The notes beneath the pieces were generated by a model that ran no database searches, was not told the origin of the DNA, and worked only from the letters and a program-made list of their open reading frames with translations. This document shows positions 17,916-26,659 of a stretch of 64,000 bases of DNA, piece by piece; the first letter of the stretch is position 1; the number at the start of each line of letters is the position of its first letter. The stretch is taken from contig NZ_FOSL01000001.1 of NCBI RefSeq assembly GCF_900114255.1, forward strand, positions 496,001 through 560,000. The letters run 5' to 3'. The position numbers were made by a program, and so were the translations under genes. The stretch comes from Neomesorhizobium albiziae. GTDB taxonomy: Bacteria > Pseudomonadota > Alphaproteobacteria > Rhizobiales > Rhizobiaceae.

Positions 17916-18902
17916 ATGAACCGCGCGCTTCGCCTCATCCGCCGCCGCCTGATCGGCGCCATTCCGGTGCTGCTGATCGTCATTGTCGGCACATTTCTCT
18001 TGCTCGAAACCGCACCCGGTGACGCCGTCGATGCCTATATCGTGTCGACCGGCGGCGACGCCGGCCTGATCGAAGCGCTGCGCCAGCGTTGGGGGCTCGA
18101 CCAATCGCCGATGACGCGGCTCGCCACCTATTTGTGGTCGCTCTCGCATCTCGATCTCGGCCACTCGGTCACCTTTTCGCGGCCGATCCTCGACGTCATT
18201 CTCGAGCGGCTGCCGAACACGCTGCTTCTGATGGGCAGCGCCACCGCCCTCTCCTTCGGCCTCGGCTCCGCCCTCGGCATCGTCGCCGGTGCGAAGCCCG
18301 GCAGTTTTCGCGACCGCTTCCTGTCGATCGGTTCGCTGGCGCTTTATGCCGTGCCGGGCTTCTGGCTGGGGCTTGTGTTGACGGTGCTGTTTTCTGTGCA
18401 GCTGCGCTGGTTTCCGATCAGCGGCATCGAGACCATCGCCTCGGGAAAAACCGGTCTCGGCCGGGCGCTCGACATCGGCCGCCATCTGGTGCTGCCGGTG
18501 GCTGCGCTCGGGTTCATCTATCTGGCGCTTTATCTGCGCATGATGCGGACCGGCATGGCGGAAGCCTGGCGACAGGATTTCGTGCTGGCGGCCAAGGCGC
18601 GTGGCATTTCGCTCCGGCGCATCGTCATCCGCCACGTCGCCCGCAACGCGCTGTTGCCGCTTGTCACCATGCTCGGCCTGCAATCGGCGCAGATGCTGGG
18701 CGGCTCGGTGGTGATAGAGACGGTGTTTTCCGTGCCGGGCCTCGGGCGGCTGGCGCAGGAGGCGGTCGCCTCGCGCGACACGCCGCTGCTTCTCGGCATC
18801 ATCCTGGTCAGCGCAGTGCTGGTCATCGCCATCAACCTGATCGTCGACATCCTCTACGCCTTCCTCGATCCGCGCGTTGGCGCCAGCGAGGCGACTGCGT
18901 GA
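17916..18902 (+). CDS. Peptide-type ABC transporter permease (DppB type)
   Basis: A 328-residue inner-membrane permease with the OppB/DppB arrangement: an N-terminal segment IPVLLIVIVGTFLLLETAPGD followed by a periplasmic loop with LDQSPMTRLATYLWSL and five more membrane segments. The EAA loop contains AKARGISLRRIVIRHVARNA. It lies 77 bases after the binding-protein gene and its stop overlaps the GTG start of the next permease (GTGA). Confidence 0.9.
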   Translation: MNRALRLIRRRLIGAIPVLLIVIVGTFLLLETAPGDAVDAYIVSTGGDAGLIEALRQRWGLDQSPMTRLATYLWSLSHLDLGHSVTFSRPILDVILERLPNTLLLMGSATALSFGLGSALGIVAGAKPGSFRDRFLSIGSLALYAVPGFWLGLVLTVLFSVQLRWFPISGIETIASGKTGLGRALDIGRHLVLPVAALGFIYLALYLRMMRTGMAEAWRQDFVLAAKARGISLRRIVIRHVARNALLPLVTMLGLQSAQMLGGSVVIETVFSVPGLGRLAQEAVASRDTPLLLGIILVSAVLVIAINLIVDILYAFLDPRVGASEATA

Positions 18903-19729
18903 CCATCATCCACCGCTTCCTGAAAACGCCGGAAGGGCTGGCAGGCGCCCTGCTGCTCGCCGCTTTCGTTCTGGTGGCGCTGGCGGCACCCTTCTTCTTC
19001 CCGCGCGACCCGCTGTCGATTGCCGGGCCGGCGTTGCTGCGGCCTTTCCAGGACTGGTCGCTGCCGCTCGGTACAGACCGGCTGGGTCGCGACGTGCTGG
19101 CCGGCATCTTTCACGGCGCGCGCACCTCGCTGGCGGTCAGCTTGGCGGCAGCGGCAGCCTCGATCGCCGTCGGCGCCATCGTCGGCACGCTGGCAGGCTT
19201 CGGCGGTGGCTGGACCGACGAAGTGCTGATGCGCATCACCGATGCTTTCCAGACCGTGCCGGGCTTCCTGCTGGCGCTGGCTTTCGTCAGCGTTGTCGGT
19301 CCCTCGCTCGGTGTCGTCGTTGCGGCGATCGCGCTCAGCGCCTGGACCGGACCGGCGCGTATTGCGCGCGCCGAGGTGCTGTCGATCCGCGAGCGCGACT
19401 ACGTCGCCTCGGCGCGTGTCGCCGGCATGCACCCGTTGGAAATCGCCTTCCGCGAGGTTCTGCCCAACGCTCTGCCGCCGGTTCTGGCGCTGGCATCGGT
19501 GATCGTCGCGCAGGCGATCCTGGTCGAGGCCGCACTCTCCTTCCTCGGGCTCGGCGACCCCAACCGCGTCACCTGGGGCGGCATGATCGCCGAAGGCCGC
19601 ACGGTGCTACGCTCCGCGCCGTTCCTGTCGATCGTCCCCGGCATCGCCCTGGTGCTGACGGTGCTCGGCGTCTACCTCGCCGGCGAAGGCGCGGTCGAGA
19701 CGGCGGCGAAGCGGCGGAGCCTCGCATGA
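18899..19729 (+). CDS. Peptide-type ABC transporter permease (DppC type)
   Basis: A 276-residue DppC-type permease. The start is taken as GTG at 18899-18901, overlapping the stop of the DppB-type gene, because MTIIHRFLKTPEG begins the family's N-terminus directly. Typical features are PLGTDRLGRDVLAGIFHGAR after the first membrane segment and the EAA loop SARVAGMHPLEIAFREVLPN. Its stop overlaps the ATG of the first ATPase gene (ATGA), a sign of translational coupling. Confidence 0.9.
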   Translation: MTIIHRFLKTPEGLAGALLLAAFVLVALAAPFFFPRDPLSIAGPALLRPFQDWSLPLGTDRLGRDVLAGIFHGARTSLAVSLAAAAASIAVGAIVGTLAGFGGGWTDEVLMRITDAFQTVPGFLLALAFVSVVGPSLGVVVAAIALSAWTGPARIARAEVLSIRERDYVASARVAGMHPLEIAFREVLPNALPPVLALASVIVAQAILVEAALSFLGLGDPNRVTWGGMIAEGRTVLRSAPFLSIVPGIALVLTVLGVYLAGEGAVETAAKRRSLA

Positions 19730-20499
19730 CGCCGGCGCTGAATATCCACAGGCTCAGCGTTACCTATCGCCGCGACAGGCAGGAGGTCGAAGCGTTGAGC
19801 GGCGTCGATCTCGATGTCGGCGCCGGCGAAAAACTGGCCATCATCGGCGAGAGCGGCTCAGGCAAGAGCACGCTGGCGCTCGCGATTGCCGGGTTGCTTC
19901 CGGCTTCGGCGAAGATCGCCGGCAGGATCGAATGGCCCTCGCTCGGCCGCCCACCAGTCAACGGTCGCGATATCGGTTTCGTATTCCAGGATCCTTCAGC
20001 CAGCCTCGATCCCGTCATGGCGGTCGGGGAGCAGATCGCCGAGGTGGCGCGGGCGCATCGCGGCATGAACTGGCGGCAGGCCTACGCGCTGGCCGAGGAA
20101 TTGCTGGCGCGCGTCAAGCTGCCGGAGCCGGCGGCATTGCGCAAAGCCTACCCGCACCAGCTTTCCGGCGGCCAGAAGCAGCGCGTGGCGATCGCCGCGG
20201 CAATCGCCGGCAGACCAGGACTGCTGATCGCCGACGAGGCGACCAGCGCGCTCGACACCATCGTGCAACGGGACATCGTGGCGCTGATCCGGCAACTGGT
20301 CGATGAGGACGGCACGTCGTTGCTGTTCATCACCCACGACATCGCGCTCGCCTCTGAAATCGCCAATCGTATCGCGGTGTTCCGCAACGGGCAGTTGGTC
20401 GAGGCCGGTGCAACCGAAGCGCTGGTCGCCTCGCCGCAACAAGCCTACACCCGCTTGTTGCTTCAGGCGCATCTCGGCCTCGAGGAGACAGTCCGGTGA
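19726..20499 (+). CDS. ABC transporter ATP-binding protein (DppD type)
   Basis: A 257-residue ABC ATPase starting at ATG 19726 within the overlap ATGA. It shows Walker A GESGSGKS, Q-loop VFQDPSASLDP, signature LSGGQKQR, Walker B LLIADEA and switch His in FITHD. The last acidic residue of Walker B is in DEAT rather than DEPT, a common variant. It lacks the Cys-bearing oligopeptide C-terminal extension of classical DppD, so it is a short version. It partners with the next ATPase as a heterodimer. Confidence 0.9.
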   Translation: MTPALNIHRLSVTYRRDRQEVEALSGVDLDVGAGEKLAIIGESGSGKSTLALAIAGLLPASAKIAGRIEWPSLGRPPVNGRDIGFVFQDPSASLDPVMAVGEQIAEVARAHRGMNWRQAYALAEELLARVKLPEPAALRKAYPHQLSGGQKQRVAIAAAIAGRPGLLIADEATSALDTIVQRDIVALIRQLVDEDGTSLLFITHDIALASEIANRIAVFRNGQLVEAGATEALVASPQQAYTRLLLQAHLGLEETVR

Positions 20500-21290
20500 G
20501 TGCGCCGCTGCTCGAAGTGCGCGGTCTTGGCAAGCGTTTTTCGCGCAATGGCAGGCCTGTCGCCGCACTCAACGGCGTGAGCCTCAACGTCGCCCACTGC
20601 GAGACGCTCGCGCTGGTCGGGCCTTCGGGTTCTGGCAAATCGACGCTCGGCCACGCCATCCTGCGCCTGATCGAGCCCGACAGCGGCGGTATTTCGTTCG
20701 AAGGGCAGGATCTGCTTGCTTTGAGCGGCGGGCGATTGCGCGCCGCCCGGGCCCGCCTGCAGATGGTTTTCCAGGATCCGCAAGCCGCCTTCAACCCACG
20801 CGCCACGGTGGCCGGGGTGATCGACGACCCGCTGCGCATTCACGGCATCGGCAGCCGTGGCGAGCGGCCCGGGTTGATCCGCAAATTGCTCGAACGCGTC
20901 GGCCTTTCGCCGGACCTCGGCGAGCGTGCCGTGCACGAAATCTCCGGCGGCCAGCGCCAGCGCGTGGCGATTGCCCGCGCCATCGCCACCAGACCGTCGC
21001 TGGTTGTGCTTGACGAAGCGGTTTCGGCCCTTGACGTTTCGGTGCGCGGCGACATCCTCACACTGCTGGCCGACCTGCAGCGCGAGGAAAACATCGCCTA
21101 CCTCTTCATTTCGCACGATCTCGGCGTTGTGCGTGCCGTGGCTCACCGGGTGGCGATCATGGACGCCGGCAGAGTTGTCGAGATGGGTGAAGCGCGGCAG
21201 GTGATCGCCGATCCCCAATCGGCCACTGGCAAAGCGCTGGTCGCTGCCGTGCCGCGATTGCGCTGCGGAATTTCGACGGAGAATGCCTGA
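20496..21290 (+). CDS. ABC transporter ATP-binding protein (DppF type)
   Basis: A 264-residue ABC ATPase with a GTG start overlapping the previous stop by four bases. Motifs: Walker A GPSGSGKS, Q-loop VFQDPQAAFNPR, signature ISGGQRQR, Walker B LVVLDEA and switch FISHDLG. It completes the two-ATPase importer. Its stop codon is immediately followed by the ATG of the ATC-hydrolase-like gene. Confidence 0.9.
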   Translation: MSAPLLEVRGLGKRFSRNGRPVAALNGVSLNVAHCETLALVGPSGSGKSTLGHAILRLIEPDSGGISFEGQDLLALSGGRLRAARARLQMVFQDPQAAFNPRATVAGVIDDPLRIHGIGSRGERPGLIRKLLERVGLSPDLGERAVHEISGGQRQRVAIARAIATRPSLVVLDEAVSALDVSVRGDILTLLADLQREENIAYLFISHDLGVVRAVAHRVAIMDAGRVVEMGEARQVIADPQSATGKALVAAVPRLRCGISTENA

Positions 21291-21794
21291 ATGACCGACG
21301 CCGCTTCGAGAGCCGAGACGCTGAGCCGGGAACTCGATTTCGCTTTCCGCAACCGCGCCGATCTCTACCGGCTCTTCTATGACGAATTGGCCGGCGAATA
21401 CGGTCCGGACAAGGCCGAAGCGATCATGGTGAGGGTGGTGGAGAAGCGCGGCCAGGAAGTCGCCGAACTTGCCTTCTCCCAATTCGGCCCGACCGACGCA
21501 CGCGAGATCGGCGAGGCATTCCTGGCAATCAGTCCCGACGGCGGACGCATGTACCCGACCGATGTCGAACGCAGCGCCACAGCAATCAGCTTCAAGGTGA
21601 AGCGCTGCCCGCTGAAGGACGCCTGGGTCGAGGCTGGTGTCGGCGAGGAAAAGCTCGCAACGCTGTGCCGCATCGCCGGCGCCTTCGACCGCGGCCTGTT
21701 CGAAGTGACCGGCGTGCGCTTCGAGAACGTCACGTGGACGCCCGGCCACGGTTCGGGTTGCTGCCACATAAAACTTTCCAACCGCGGCGCCTGA
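21291..21794 (+). CDS. L-2-amino-thiazoline-4-carboxylic acid hydrolase family protein
   Basis: A 167-residue soluble protein of the ATC-hydrolase family, whose studied members open the ring of L-2-aminothiazoline-4-carboxylate to S- or N-carbamoyl-cysteine on the way to cysteine. The family C-terminus is visible as GHGSGCCHIKL with adjacent Cys157 and Cys158, and internally KRCPLKDAWVEAG and LCRIAGAFDRGLFE. It starts directly at the preceding stop codon, so it is the last cistron of the peptide-type ABC operon. Operon position suggests it acts on the imported compound; the real substrate is unknown. Confidence 0.75.
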   Translation: MTDAASRAETLSRELDFAFRNRADLYRLFYDELAGEYGPDKAEAIMVRVVEKRGQEVAELAFSQFGPTDAREIGEAFLAISPDGGRMYPTDVERSATAISFKVKRCPLKDAWVEAGVGEEKLATLCRIAGAFDRGLFEVTGVRFENVTWTPGHGSGCCHIKLSNRGA

Positions 21795-21928
21795 AACTCC
21801 GGATACAAGCCTGCCGTGCTTGTCAAACCCCGCGCCGCGTGGTTATGACCGGCATGGGGAGAGGTGACGAGATGCGGGCGGAGGTTCCGACCGGCACGTG
21901 CGCACCTCTGGAACACGCTGCGGGAACC

Positions 21929-22711
21929 ATGACGACAATCATCGACGTTGAGAATGTAAGCAAACGCTTCGGCAATTTGCTGGCCGTGGACCGCTGTTCG
22001 CTCAAGGTGGAAAAAGGCTCGATCACCGGGCTGATCGGCCCGAACGGCGCCGGCAAGACGACAATGTTCAACATGGTCGCCGGAGCATTTGCGCCGACAT
22101 CCGGCAAGATCCTGCTCGACGGCAAGGACGTGACCGGCCTGCCGGCGCATGAGCTATTCTCGCGCGGACTGCTGCGCACTTTCCAGATCGCCCAGGAATT
22201 CTCCAACATGACGGCGCTGGAGAACCTGATGATGGTGCCCGCCAACCAGTCGGGCGAAAACGTCATCAACGCCTTCTTCAGGCGCGGGCGGGTGATGCAC
22301 GAGGAACGCGGCACGCGCGGCCAGGCCGAAGAGGTCATGCAGTTGCTGCGGCTGACGCATGTGAAGAACGAGCGCGCCGGCAATCTTTCCGGTGGCCAGA
22401 AGAAGCTGCTGGAACTTGGCCGAGTGATGATGACCGAGCCGCGCGTCGTGCTGCTCGATGAGATCGCCGCCGGCGTCAACCGCACCTTGTTGAACGACCT
22501 GGCCGCCGCGGTCGAGCGCCTCAACAAGGAAAAAGGCCTCACCTTCTTCGTCATCGAGCATGACATGGACCTGATCGCCAGGCTGTGCGACCCGGTGATC
22601 GTGATGGCCGCCGGTTCGGTGATGATGCAGGGGCCGATGGAGGAAATCCGCCGCCACGAAGGCGTCATCGAAGCCTATTTCGGCGGCGGCAAGGTGGAAA
22701 AGCGGGCATGA
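21929..22711 (+). CDS. livG: Branched-chain amino acid ABC transporter ATP-binding protein (LivG type)
   Basis: A 260-residue ABC ATPase. The start ATG at 21929 gives MTTIIDVENVSKRFG; upstream in-frame codons code for an implausible extension. Motifs: Walker A GPNGAGKT, signature LSGGQKK, Walker B VVLLDEI and switch FFVIEHDMDLIARLC, the latter typical of LivG. It opens a livG-livF-livH-livM operon in which the ATPase genes precede the permeases. LivG-type importers take up leucine, isoleucine, valine and related compounds. Confidence 0.88.
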   Translation: MTTIIDVENVSKRFGNLLAVDRCSLKVEKGSITGLIGPNGAGKTTMFNMVAGAFAPTSGKILLDGKDVTGLPAHELFSRGLLRTFQIAQEFSNMTALENLMMVPANQSGENVINAFFRRGRVMHEERGTRGQAEEVMQLLRLTHVKNERAGNLSGGQKKLLELGRVMMTEPRVVLLDEIAAGVNRTLLNDLAAAVERLNKEKGLTFFVIEHDMDLIARLCDPVIVMAAGSVMMQGPMEEIRRHEGVIEAYFGGGKVEKRA

Positions 22712-23418
22712 GCCTCCTCGAAATGGCGGATATCCACGGCGGCTATGGCGGCGCCAATATCCTTAATGGCGTCAACATCAGCATCGAGGCCGACGAGATC
22801 GGCGTCATCGTCGGGCCGAACGGCGCCGGCAAGTCGACGACGTTGAAAGCCCTGTTCGGCCTGCTGCGCGTTTCGCAAGGAAGCATCGTTTTCAACGGCA
22901 GGCCGATTACCAATTTCGCGCCGGAAAAACTGGTGCGCGAGGGACTGTCCTTCGTGCCGCAGGAATTCAATGTCTTCCCCACAATGTCGGTGCACGAGAA
23001 CCTGGAAATGGGCGCCTACATAAGGCGCGACGATTTCCGCAACCTGCTCGACCAGGTCTACGGTTTCTTCCCGCCGCTGAAAGACAAGCGCAAGCAGCCG
23101 GCAGGCGAGCTTTCCGGCGGCCAGCGCCAGATGGTGGCGATCGGCCGCGCACTGATGACCGAGCCCAGCCTGCTTCTGCTCGACGAGCCGACGGCCGGCC
23201 TGTCGCCGCTCTACATGGACGAGATCTTCGACCGCATCATCGCCATCAACAAATCCGGCGTCGGCATCCTGATGGTCGAGCAGAACGCCAGGCAGGCGCT
23301 GGCCATCGCGCATCGCGGTTTCGTGCTGGCGACCGGCAGGAACCGGTTCACCGGAACCGGCGCCGAACTCCTGGCCGACCCGGACGTTGCCAAAAGCTTC
23401 CTCGGCGGCGGAGAATAA
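22708..23418 (+). CDS. livF: Branched-chain amino acid ABC transporter ATP-binding protein (LivF type)
   Basis: A 236-residue ATPase whose ATG overlaps the livG stop (ATGA). Motifs: Walker A GPNGAGKS, the LivF hallmark EGLSFVPQEFNVFPTMSVHE, signature LSGGQRQ, Walker B LLLLDEP with TAGLSP and switch LMVEQNARQAL. It pairs with LivG at the membrane. Confidence 0.9.
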   Translation: MSLLEMADIHGGYGGANILNGVNISIEADEIGVIVGPNGAGKSTTLKALFGLLRVSQGSIVFNGRPITNFAPEKLVREGLSFVPQEFNVFPTMSVHENLEMGAYIRRDDFRNLLDQVYGFFPPLKDKRKQPAGELSGGQRQMVAIGRALMTEPSLLLLDEPTAGLSPLYMDEIFDRIIAINKSGVGILMVEQNARQALAIAHRGFVLATGRNRFTGTGAELLADPDVAKSFLGGGE

Positions 23419-23420
23419 CC

Positions 23421-24446
23421 ATGGGCGAAACCGGAATTCTCGCCGCGCTGCCGATGAACGAATTCGTATTCTTCATCAACAAGGGGCTGCTGGCCGGCCT
23501 GATCATCGGCTCGATCTACGCACTGGGCGCGGTCGGCGTGACGCTGATTGCCGGCATCCTCAGGTTTTCGCATTTCCCGCATGGCGACATGATGACCGCC
23601 GGCGCCTTCTTCGCGCTGATCCTGACCGCGATCTTCCCGACTGCCGGCGCATTGATCGGCCTGCCAACCCCGTTCGTGCTGATGCCGATCGCCATGGCCA
23701 TCACCGCGTTGTTTGCCATCGGCATCGACCGTGTCTTCTACAAGCCGCTCAGAACCGCCAATGTGAAACCCATCGTCATCGTCATGGCCTCGATCGGCGT
23801 CATGCTGATGATGCAGGGCCTGATCCGGCTGTTCGCCGGAACCGAGGCGCGCCAGATGGAAGCCGGCTCGAAGGACATCTACAAAATTCCATTCGGCGGC
23901 CGAGACATCGTTCTGACCGAACCGCAGCTTCTGCTGATCCTGTTCACCGCGGCGGTAGTCGTGGCGCTGCATTTCTTCCTGACGCGCTCGCGCATGGGCA
24001 AGGCGATGCGGGCGATGGCAGACAATGCAGATCTCGCCCGCATTTCGGGCATCAGCACCGATCACGTGGTGCGCACAACCTGGATCATCGCAGGCGCGCT
24101 TGCCGCGGCCGCCGGCACGCTTCTGGCGCTCGACGTTTCGCTGAAACCGGATCTTTCCTTCAACGCGCTGCTGCCGATCTTCGCCGCGGCGATCGTCGGC
24201 GGCATCGGCAAGCCCTTCGGCGCCATCGCCGGTGGCCTGCTGGTCGGCTTCACCGAGACGCTCGCGGTGTTCAACTGGGGCGTCCTGCTCAGGCCGCTGC
24301 AGCCTTTCATGCCCGAATGGCTCGAACTGCCGCAAAAGCTCGCCTTCGTGCCGACCGAATACAAGATCGTCGTTCCCTTCTTCATCCTTATCGCGGTGCT
24401 GATCTGGCGACCGACCGGCATCTTCAAAGGGAGCCTGGTGAAATGA
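23421..24446 (+). CDS. livH: Branched-chain amino acid ABC transporter permease (LivH type)
   Basis: A 341-residue permease with about eight membrane segments. The start of the family domain is GLIIGSIYALGAVGVTLIAG, followed by FSHFPHGDMM, the conserved LivH region. The coupling loop includes TRSRMGKAMRAMADNADLA and GISTDHV. The start follows the livF stop by two bases with GGAG just upstream, and the stop overlaps the livM start. Confidence 0.9.
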   Translation: MGETGILAALPMNEFVFFINKGLLAGLIIGSIYALGAVGVTLIAGILRFSHFPHGDMMTAGAFFALILTAIFPTAGALIGLPTPFVLMPIAMAITALFAIGIDRVFYKPLRTANVKPIVIVMASIGVMLMMQGLIRLFAGTEARQMEAGSKDIYKIPFGGRDIVLTEPQLLLILFTAAVVVALHFFLTRSRMGKAMRAMADNADLARISGISTDHVVRTTWIIAGALAAAAGTLLALDVSLKPDLSFNALLPIFAAAIVGGIGKPFGAIAGGLLVGFTETLAVFNWGVLLRPLQPFMPEWLELPQKLAFVPTEYKIVVPFFILIAVLIWRPTGIFKGSLVK

Positions 24447-25711
24447 TCACCTATCGCACCCGTGCCCTGCTGATGATTTCGGGCACCGCCGTCCTTGTTG
24501 CGCTGGTATTCGCCTGGCTCGGCGCCGCCTACGGCGTGCGCATGCTGGTCGAGGCAAGCTGCTTTGCGCTGATCGCGCTCGGCCTGACCATCCAGTGGGG
24601 TTTTGCCGGCCTTTTCAATGTCGGCGTCATGGGCTTCATCGCCACGGCGGCGTTCGTGTCGATGCTGGTTTCCTACCCCGTCAATGGCCTGTTCTGGAAT
24701 TCGGCCGGACCGGCGATGCTTGGCCGGGTCGGCCTCTATCTGCTTATCGGCGTCGCCCTCACCTTTGCGGCGAGCCAGACGCATCGCCTTGGCCTGCCGA
24801 AGAAATACCGCACGCTGCTGACCCTGATCGTCGGCGCAGCCACCTACCTGGCGGTGACCAGCGCACTCGACCCCGCAGCCTCCCTCATCGAGGCGCAAGC
24901 CCGTTTCGTCGGCGGGTTCGGCATGCCCGTCTGGCTGGGCTGGCTGCTCGGCGGCATCGCGGCCGGCGGCCTCGGCTGGGCGATGGGGCGCATCACGCTC
25001 GGCCTGCGCGCCGACTACATGGCGATCGCCACGCTCGGCATTTCCGAAATCGTCAAGGCGTTCCTCAAAAACGCCGACTGGCTGACCAAGGGCACGCTGA
25101 CGGTTTCTCCACTGCCTTGGCCGGTGCCGACACCCACCGAACTCGGCTTCGTGATGTCGCGCGCTTCCTATCTTGCGGTGACCGCGACCCTCATCGTCGT
25201 CTTCTACGTGCTGCTCGAACGCGCCTGGGCTTCGCCATGGGGCCGCATGATGCGCGCCATTCGCGACAACGAACTGTCGGCCGCCGCTATGGGCAAGGAC
25301 GTCAACCGCCGCCGCCTCGAAATGATGGTGCTCGGCAACTTCATCATCGGCATCGGCGGCGCCGCGCTCGTCACCTTCTCGACGATCTTCGACCCGGCCA
25401 GCTTCCAGCCGCTCAACCACACTTTCCTGATCTGGGTGATGGTGATCCTTGGCGGCGCCGGCAACAATCTCGGCACCATTCTGGGCGCGCTGCTGGTCTA
25501 CATCGTCTGGATCATGTCGGAACCGGCAGCCCTCTTCCTGTTCGACCATGGCGCCACGCTCGCCAACCAGCTGTTCGGCTGGGAAGCACCCGCCGACCTC
25601 GCCACGCGCGCGCTGCAGATGCGCGTGTTCGTCATCGGCCTGGTGATCACGCTGGTGCTGCGCTTCGCGCCGCAGGGCCTGCTGCCGGAAAAGGTGGTGA
25701 AGTACGAGTGA
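24443..25711 (+). CDS. livM: Branched-chain amino acid ABC transporter permease (LivM type)
   Basis: A 422-residue permease starting at ATG 24443 (MITYRTRALLM), overlapping the livH stop. LivM features are ALGLTIQWGFAGLFNVG, LRADYMAIATLGISEI and the coupling loop WGRMMRAIRDNELSAAAMGKD. It contains a longer middle section (AASQTHRLGLPKKYRT and a following hydrophobic pair) than short LivM proteins. It ends directly next to the convergent yhaV stop. Confidence 0.88.
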   Translation: MITYRTRALLMISGTAVLVALVFAWLGAAYGVRMLVEASCFALIALGLTIQWGFAGLFNVGVMGFIATAAFVSMLVSYPVNGLFWNSAGPAMLGRVGLYLLIGVALTFAASQTHRLGLPKKYRTLLTLIVGAATYLAVTSALDPAASLIEAQARFVGGFGMPVWLGWLLGGIAAGGLGWAMGRITLGLRADYMAIATLGISEIVKAFLKNADWLTKGTLTVSPLPWPVPTPTELGFVMSRASYLAVTATLIVVFYVLLERAWASPWGRMMRAIRDNELSAAAMGKDVNRRRLEMMVLGNFIIGIGGAALVTFSTIFDPASFQPLNHTFLIWVMVILGGAGNNLGTILGALLVYIVWIMSEPAALFLFDHGATLANQLFGWEAPADLATRALQMRVFVIGLVITLVLRFAPQGLLPEKVVKYE

Positions 25712-26197
25712 TCAGATCCCGCTGATCGCCTTCAGCCGCGAGGTCGCGGCCTTATTTGAGGCGCTGGCAAGCAACGAAGCCCAGTCATCGGGCGGATTGC
25801 CTTTGTCCAGCATAGTGCGGAATACCGCATAGGCATCGTTTTTCGCCCCATATGTCCGCAATGTAGTTTCATCGTTGACCCATGCGATGATGATAATCCT
25901 CGCTTCGCTGCTGTAGCGGAAGAACAGGCGGAACCGTCCTCCCCCGAATTTTGCGCGAAACCAGTGCTTTCGGCCGCCGCCCAATGTCGTGCCCTGCCGA
26001 TACTCAGGCAGCGCTGGATCGTCGGGTATCTGTTCGAAAATCAGTCTTTCGATCGCACCAAGCAGCTTGGCGTTCGCCGTGCTGCGGTAGCCTTCGGGAT
26101 CCTTTGCTTTAGCGCGCTCCACCGCCGCGATCAGCCTTTCCAACTGATCCAGAAAGAGAGGATGCGCAAAGAGCTGCCACCCGTTGATCGCCAGCAT
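25712..26197 (-). CDS. yhaV: YhaV-family toxin of type II toxin-antitoxin system
   Basis: A 161-residue protein matching the YhaV (RelE-superfamily) ribosome-dependent mRNA interferase. Recognisable stretches are INGWQLFAHPLFLDQLERLI at the N-terminus, GGGRKHWFRAKFGGGRFRLFF in the core and IIIAWVNDETTLRTYGAK. It lies directly downstream of its antitoxin gene, with two bases between them, and its stop touches the livM stop. The usual action is cleavage of mRNA during stress when the antitoxin is degraded. Confidence 0.9.
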   Translation of the reverse strand: MLAINGWQLFAHPLFLDQLERLIAAVERAKAKDPEGYRSTANAKLLGAIERLIFEQIPDDPALPEYRQGTTLGGGRKHWFRAKFGGGRFRLFFRYSSEARIIIIAWVNDETTLRTYGAKNDAYAVFRTMLDKGNPPDDWASLLASASNKAATSRLKAISGI

Positions 26198-26199
26198 CG

Positions 26200-26526
26200 T
26201 CAGAGATCGACGTCGCCGTGAATGGGCTGGTCGGCACTGACATCGACGCCCTTCGTCAAGGCTGCGATGCGCTCCGCCAATTGCGGTGTCAACGCATTCA
26301 CCGCTTCGGGGCGGCGTTCGATATCCTCTGCCAGGAACGCAAGAAAGCGTTCGATCGCCGGATCCTCATCGTCGCCGGTTGCGCGATGGACACTGACTCC
26401 GTGCTCGTCGACCCTGAATGCGATGCGGTCTCCCGTATCGACGCCCAGAGCCTGCCGGACCGCCTTCGGCACAGTAGTCTGCCCCTTCGCAGTAATGGTG
26501 CTGATTTCTTCAAGGATGGTGGTCAT
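26200..26526 (-). CDS. prlF: PrlF antitoxin (AbrB-like)
   Basis: A 108-residue antitoxin. The N-terminal swapped-hairpin AbrB/SpoVT DNA-binding region is visible as ISTITAKGQTTVPKAVRQAL followed by GDRIAFRVDEHGVSV. The C-terminal half (DPAIERFLAFLAEDIERRP) should bind and neutralise YhaV. The ATG at 26524-26526 has AAGGGAG about 8 bases upstream, inside an inverted repeat. The antitoxin-first order fits autoregulation by the PrlF-YhaV complex. Confidence 0.9.
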   Translation of the reverse strand: MTTILEEISTITAKGQTTVPKAVRQALGVDTGDRIAFRVDEHGVSVHRATGDDEDPAIERFLAFLAEDIERRPEAVNALTPQLAERIAALTKGVDVSADQPIHGDVDL

Positions 26527-26528
26527 CG

Positions 26529-26561
26529 GAATATCTCCCTTACAGAAGGTAAGGAATATTC
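26529..26561. promoter_or_regulatory. Probable autoregulatory operator of prlF-yhaV
   Basis: Two almost concentric inverted repeats sit immediately upstream of the prlF start: an inner CCTTAC (26538-26543) / GTAAGG (26549-26554) and an outer GAATAT (26529-26534) / ATATTC (26556-26561). The repeat covers the ribosome-binding site of prlF. Its position and symmetry are what is expected for binding of the dimeric AbrB-like antitoxin; the binding itself is inferred. Confidence 0.65.
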
Positions 26562-26607
26562 ATTACATCGTCAAGATCGCTGGCCATGGGTAGTACGTCG
26601 ATACGAA

Positions 26608-26635
26608 AAAGCCCGACGGTTCCCCGCCGGGCTTT
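26608..26635 (-). terminator. Rho-independent terminator of livK
   Basis: An 8-bp stem AAAGCCCG / CGGGCTTT with a partly paired interior and a small loop. Read on the minus strand it runs into TTTTT, as a factor-independent terminator should. It lies 25 bases after the livK stop and separates livK from prlF-yhaV. Confidence 0.85.
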
Positions 26636-26659
26636 CGTTCACTTACCGACTTGATCGGC

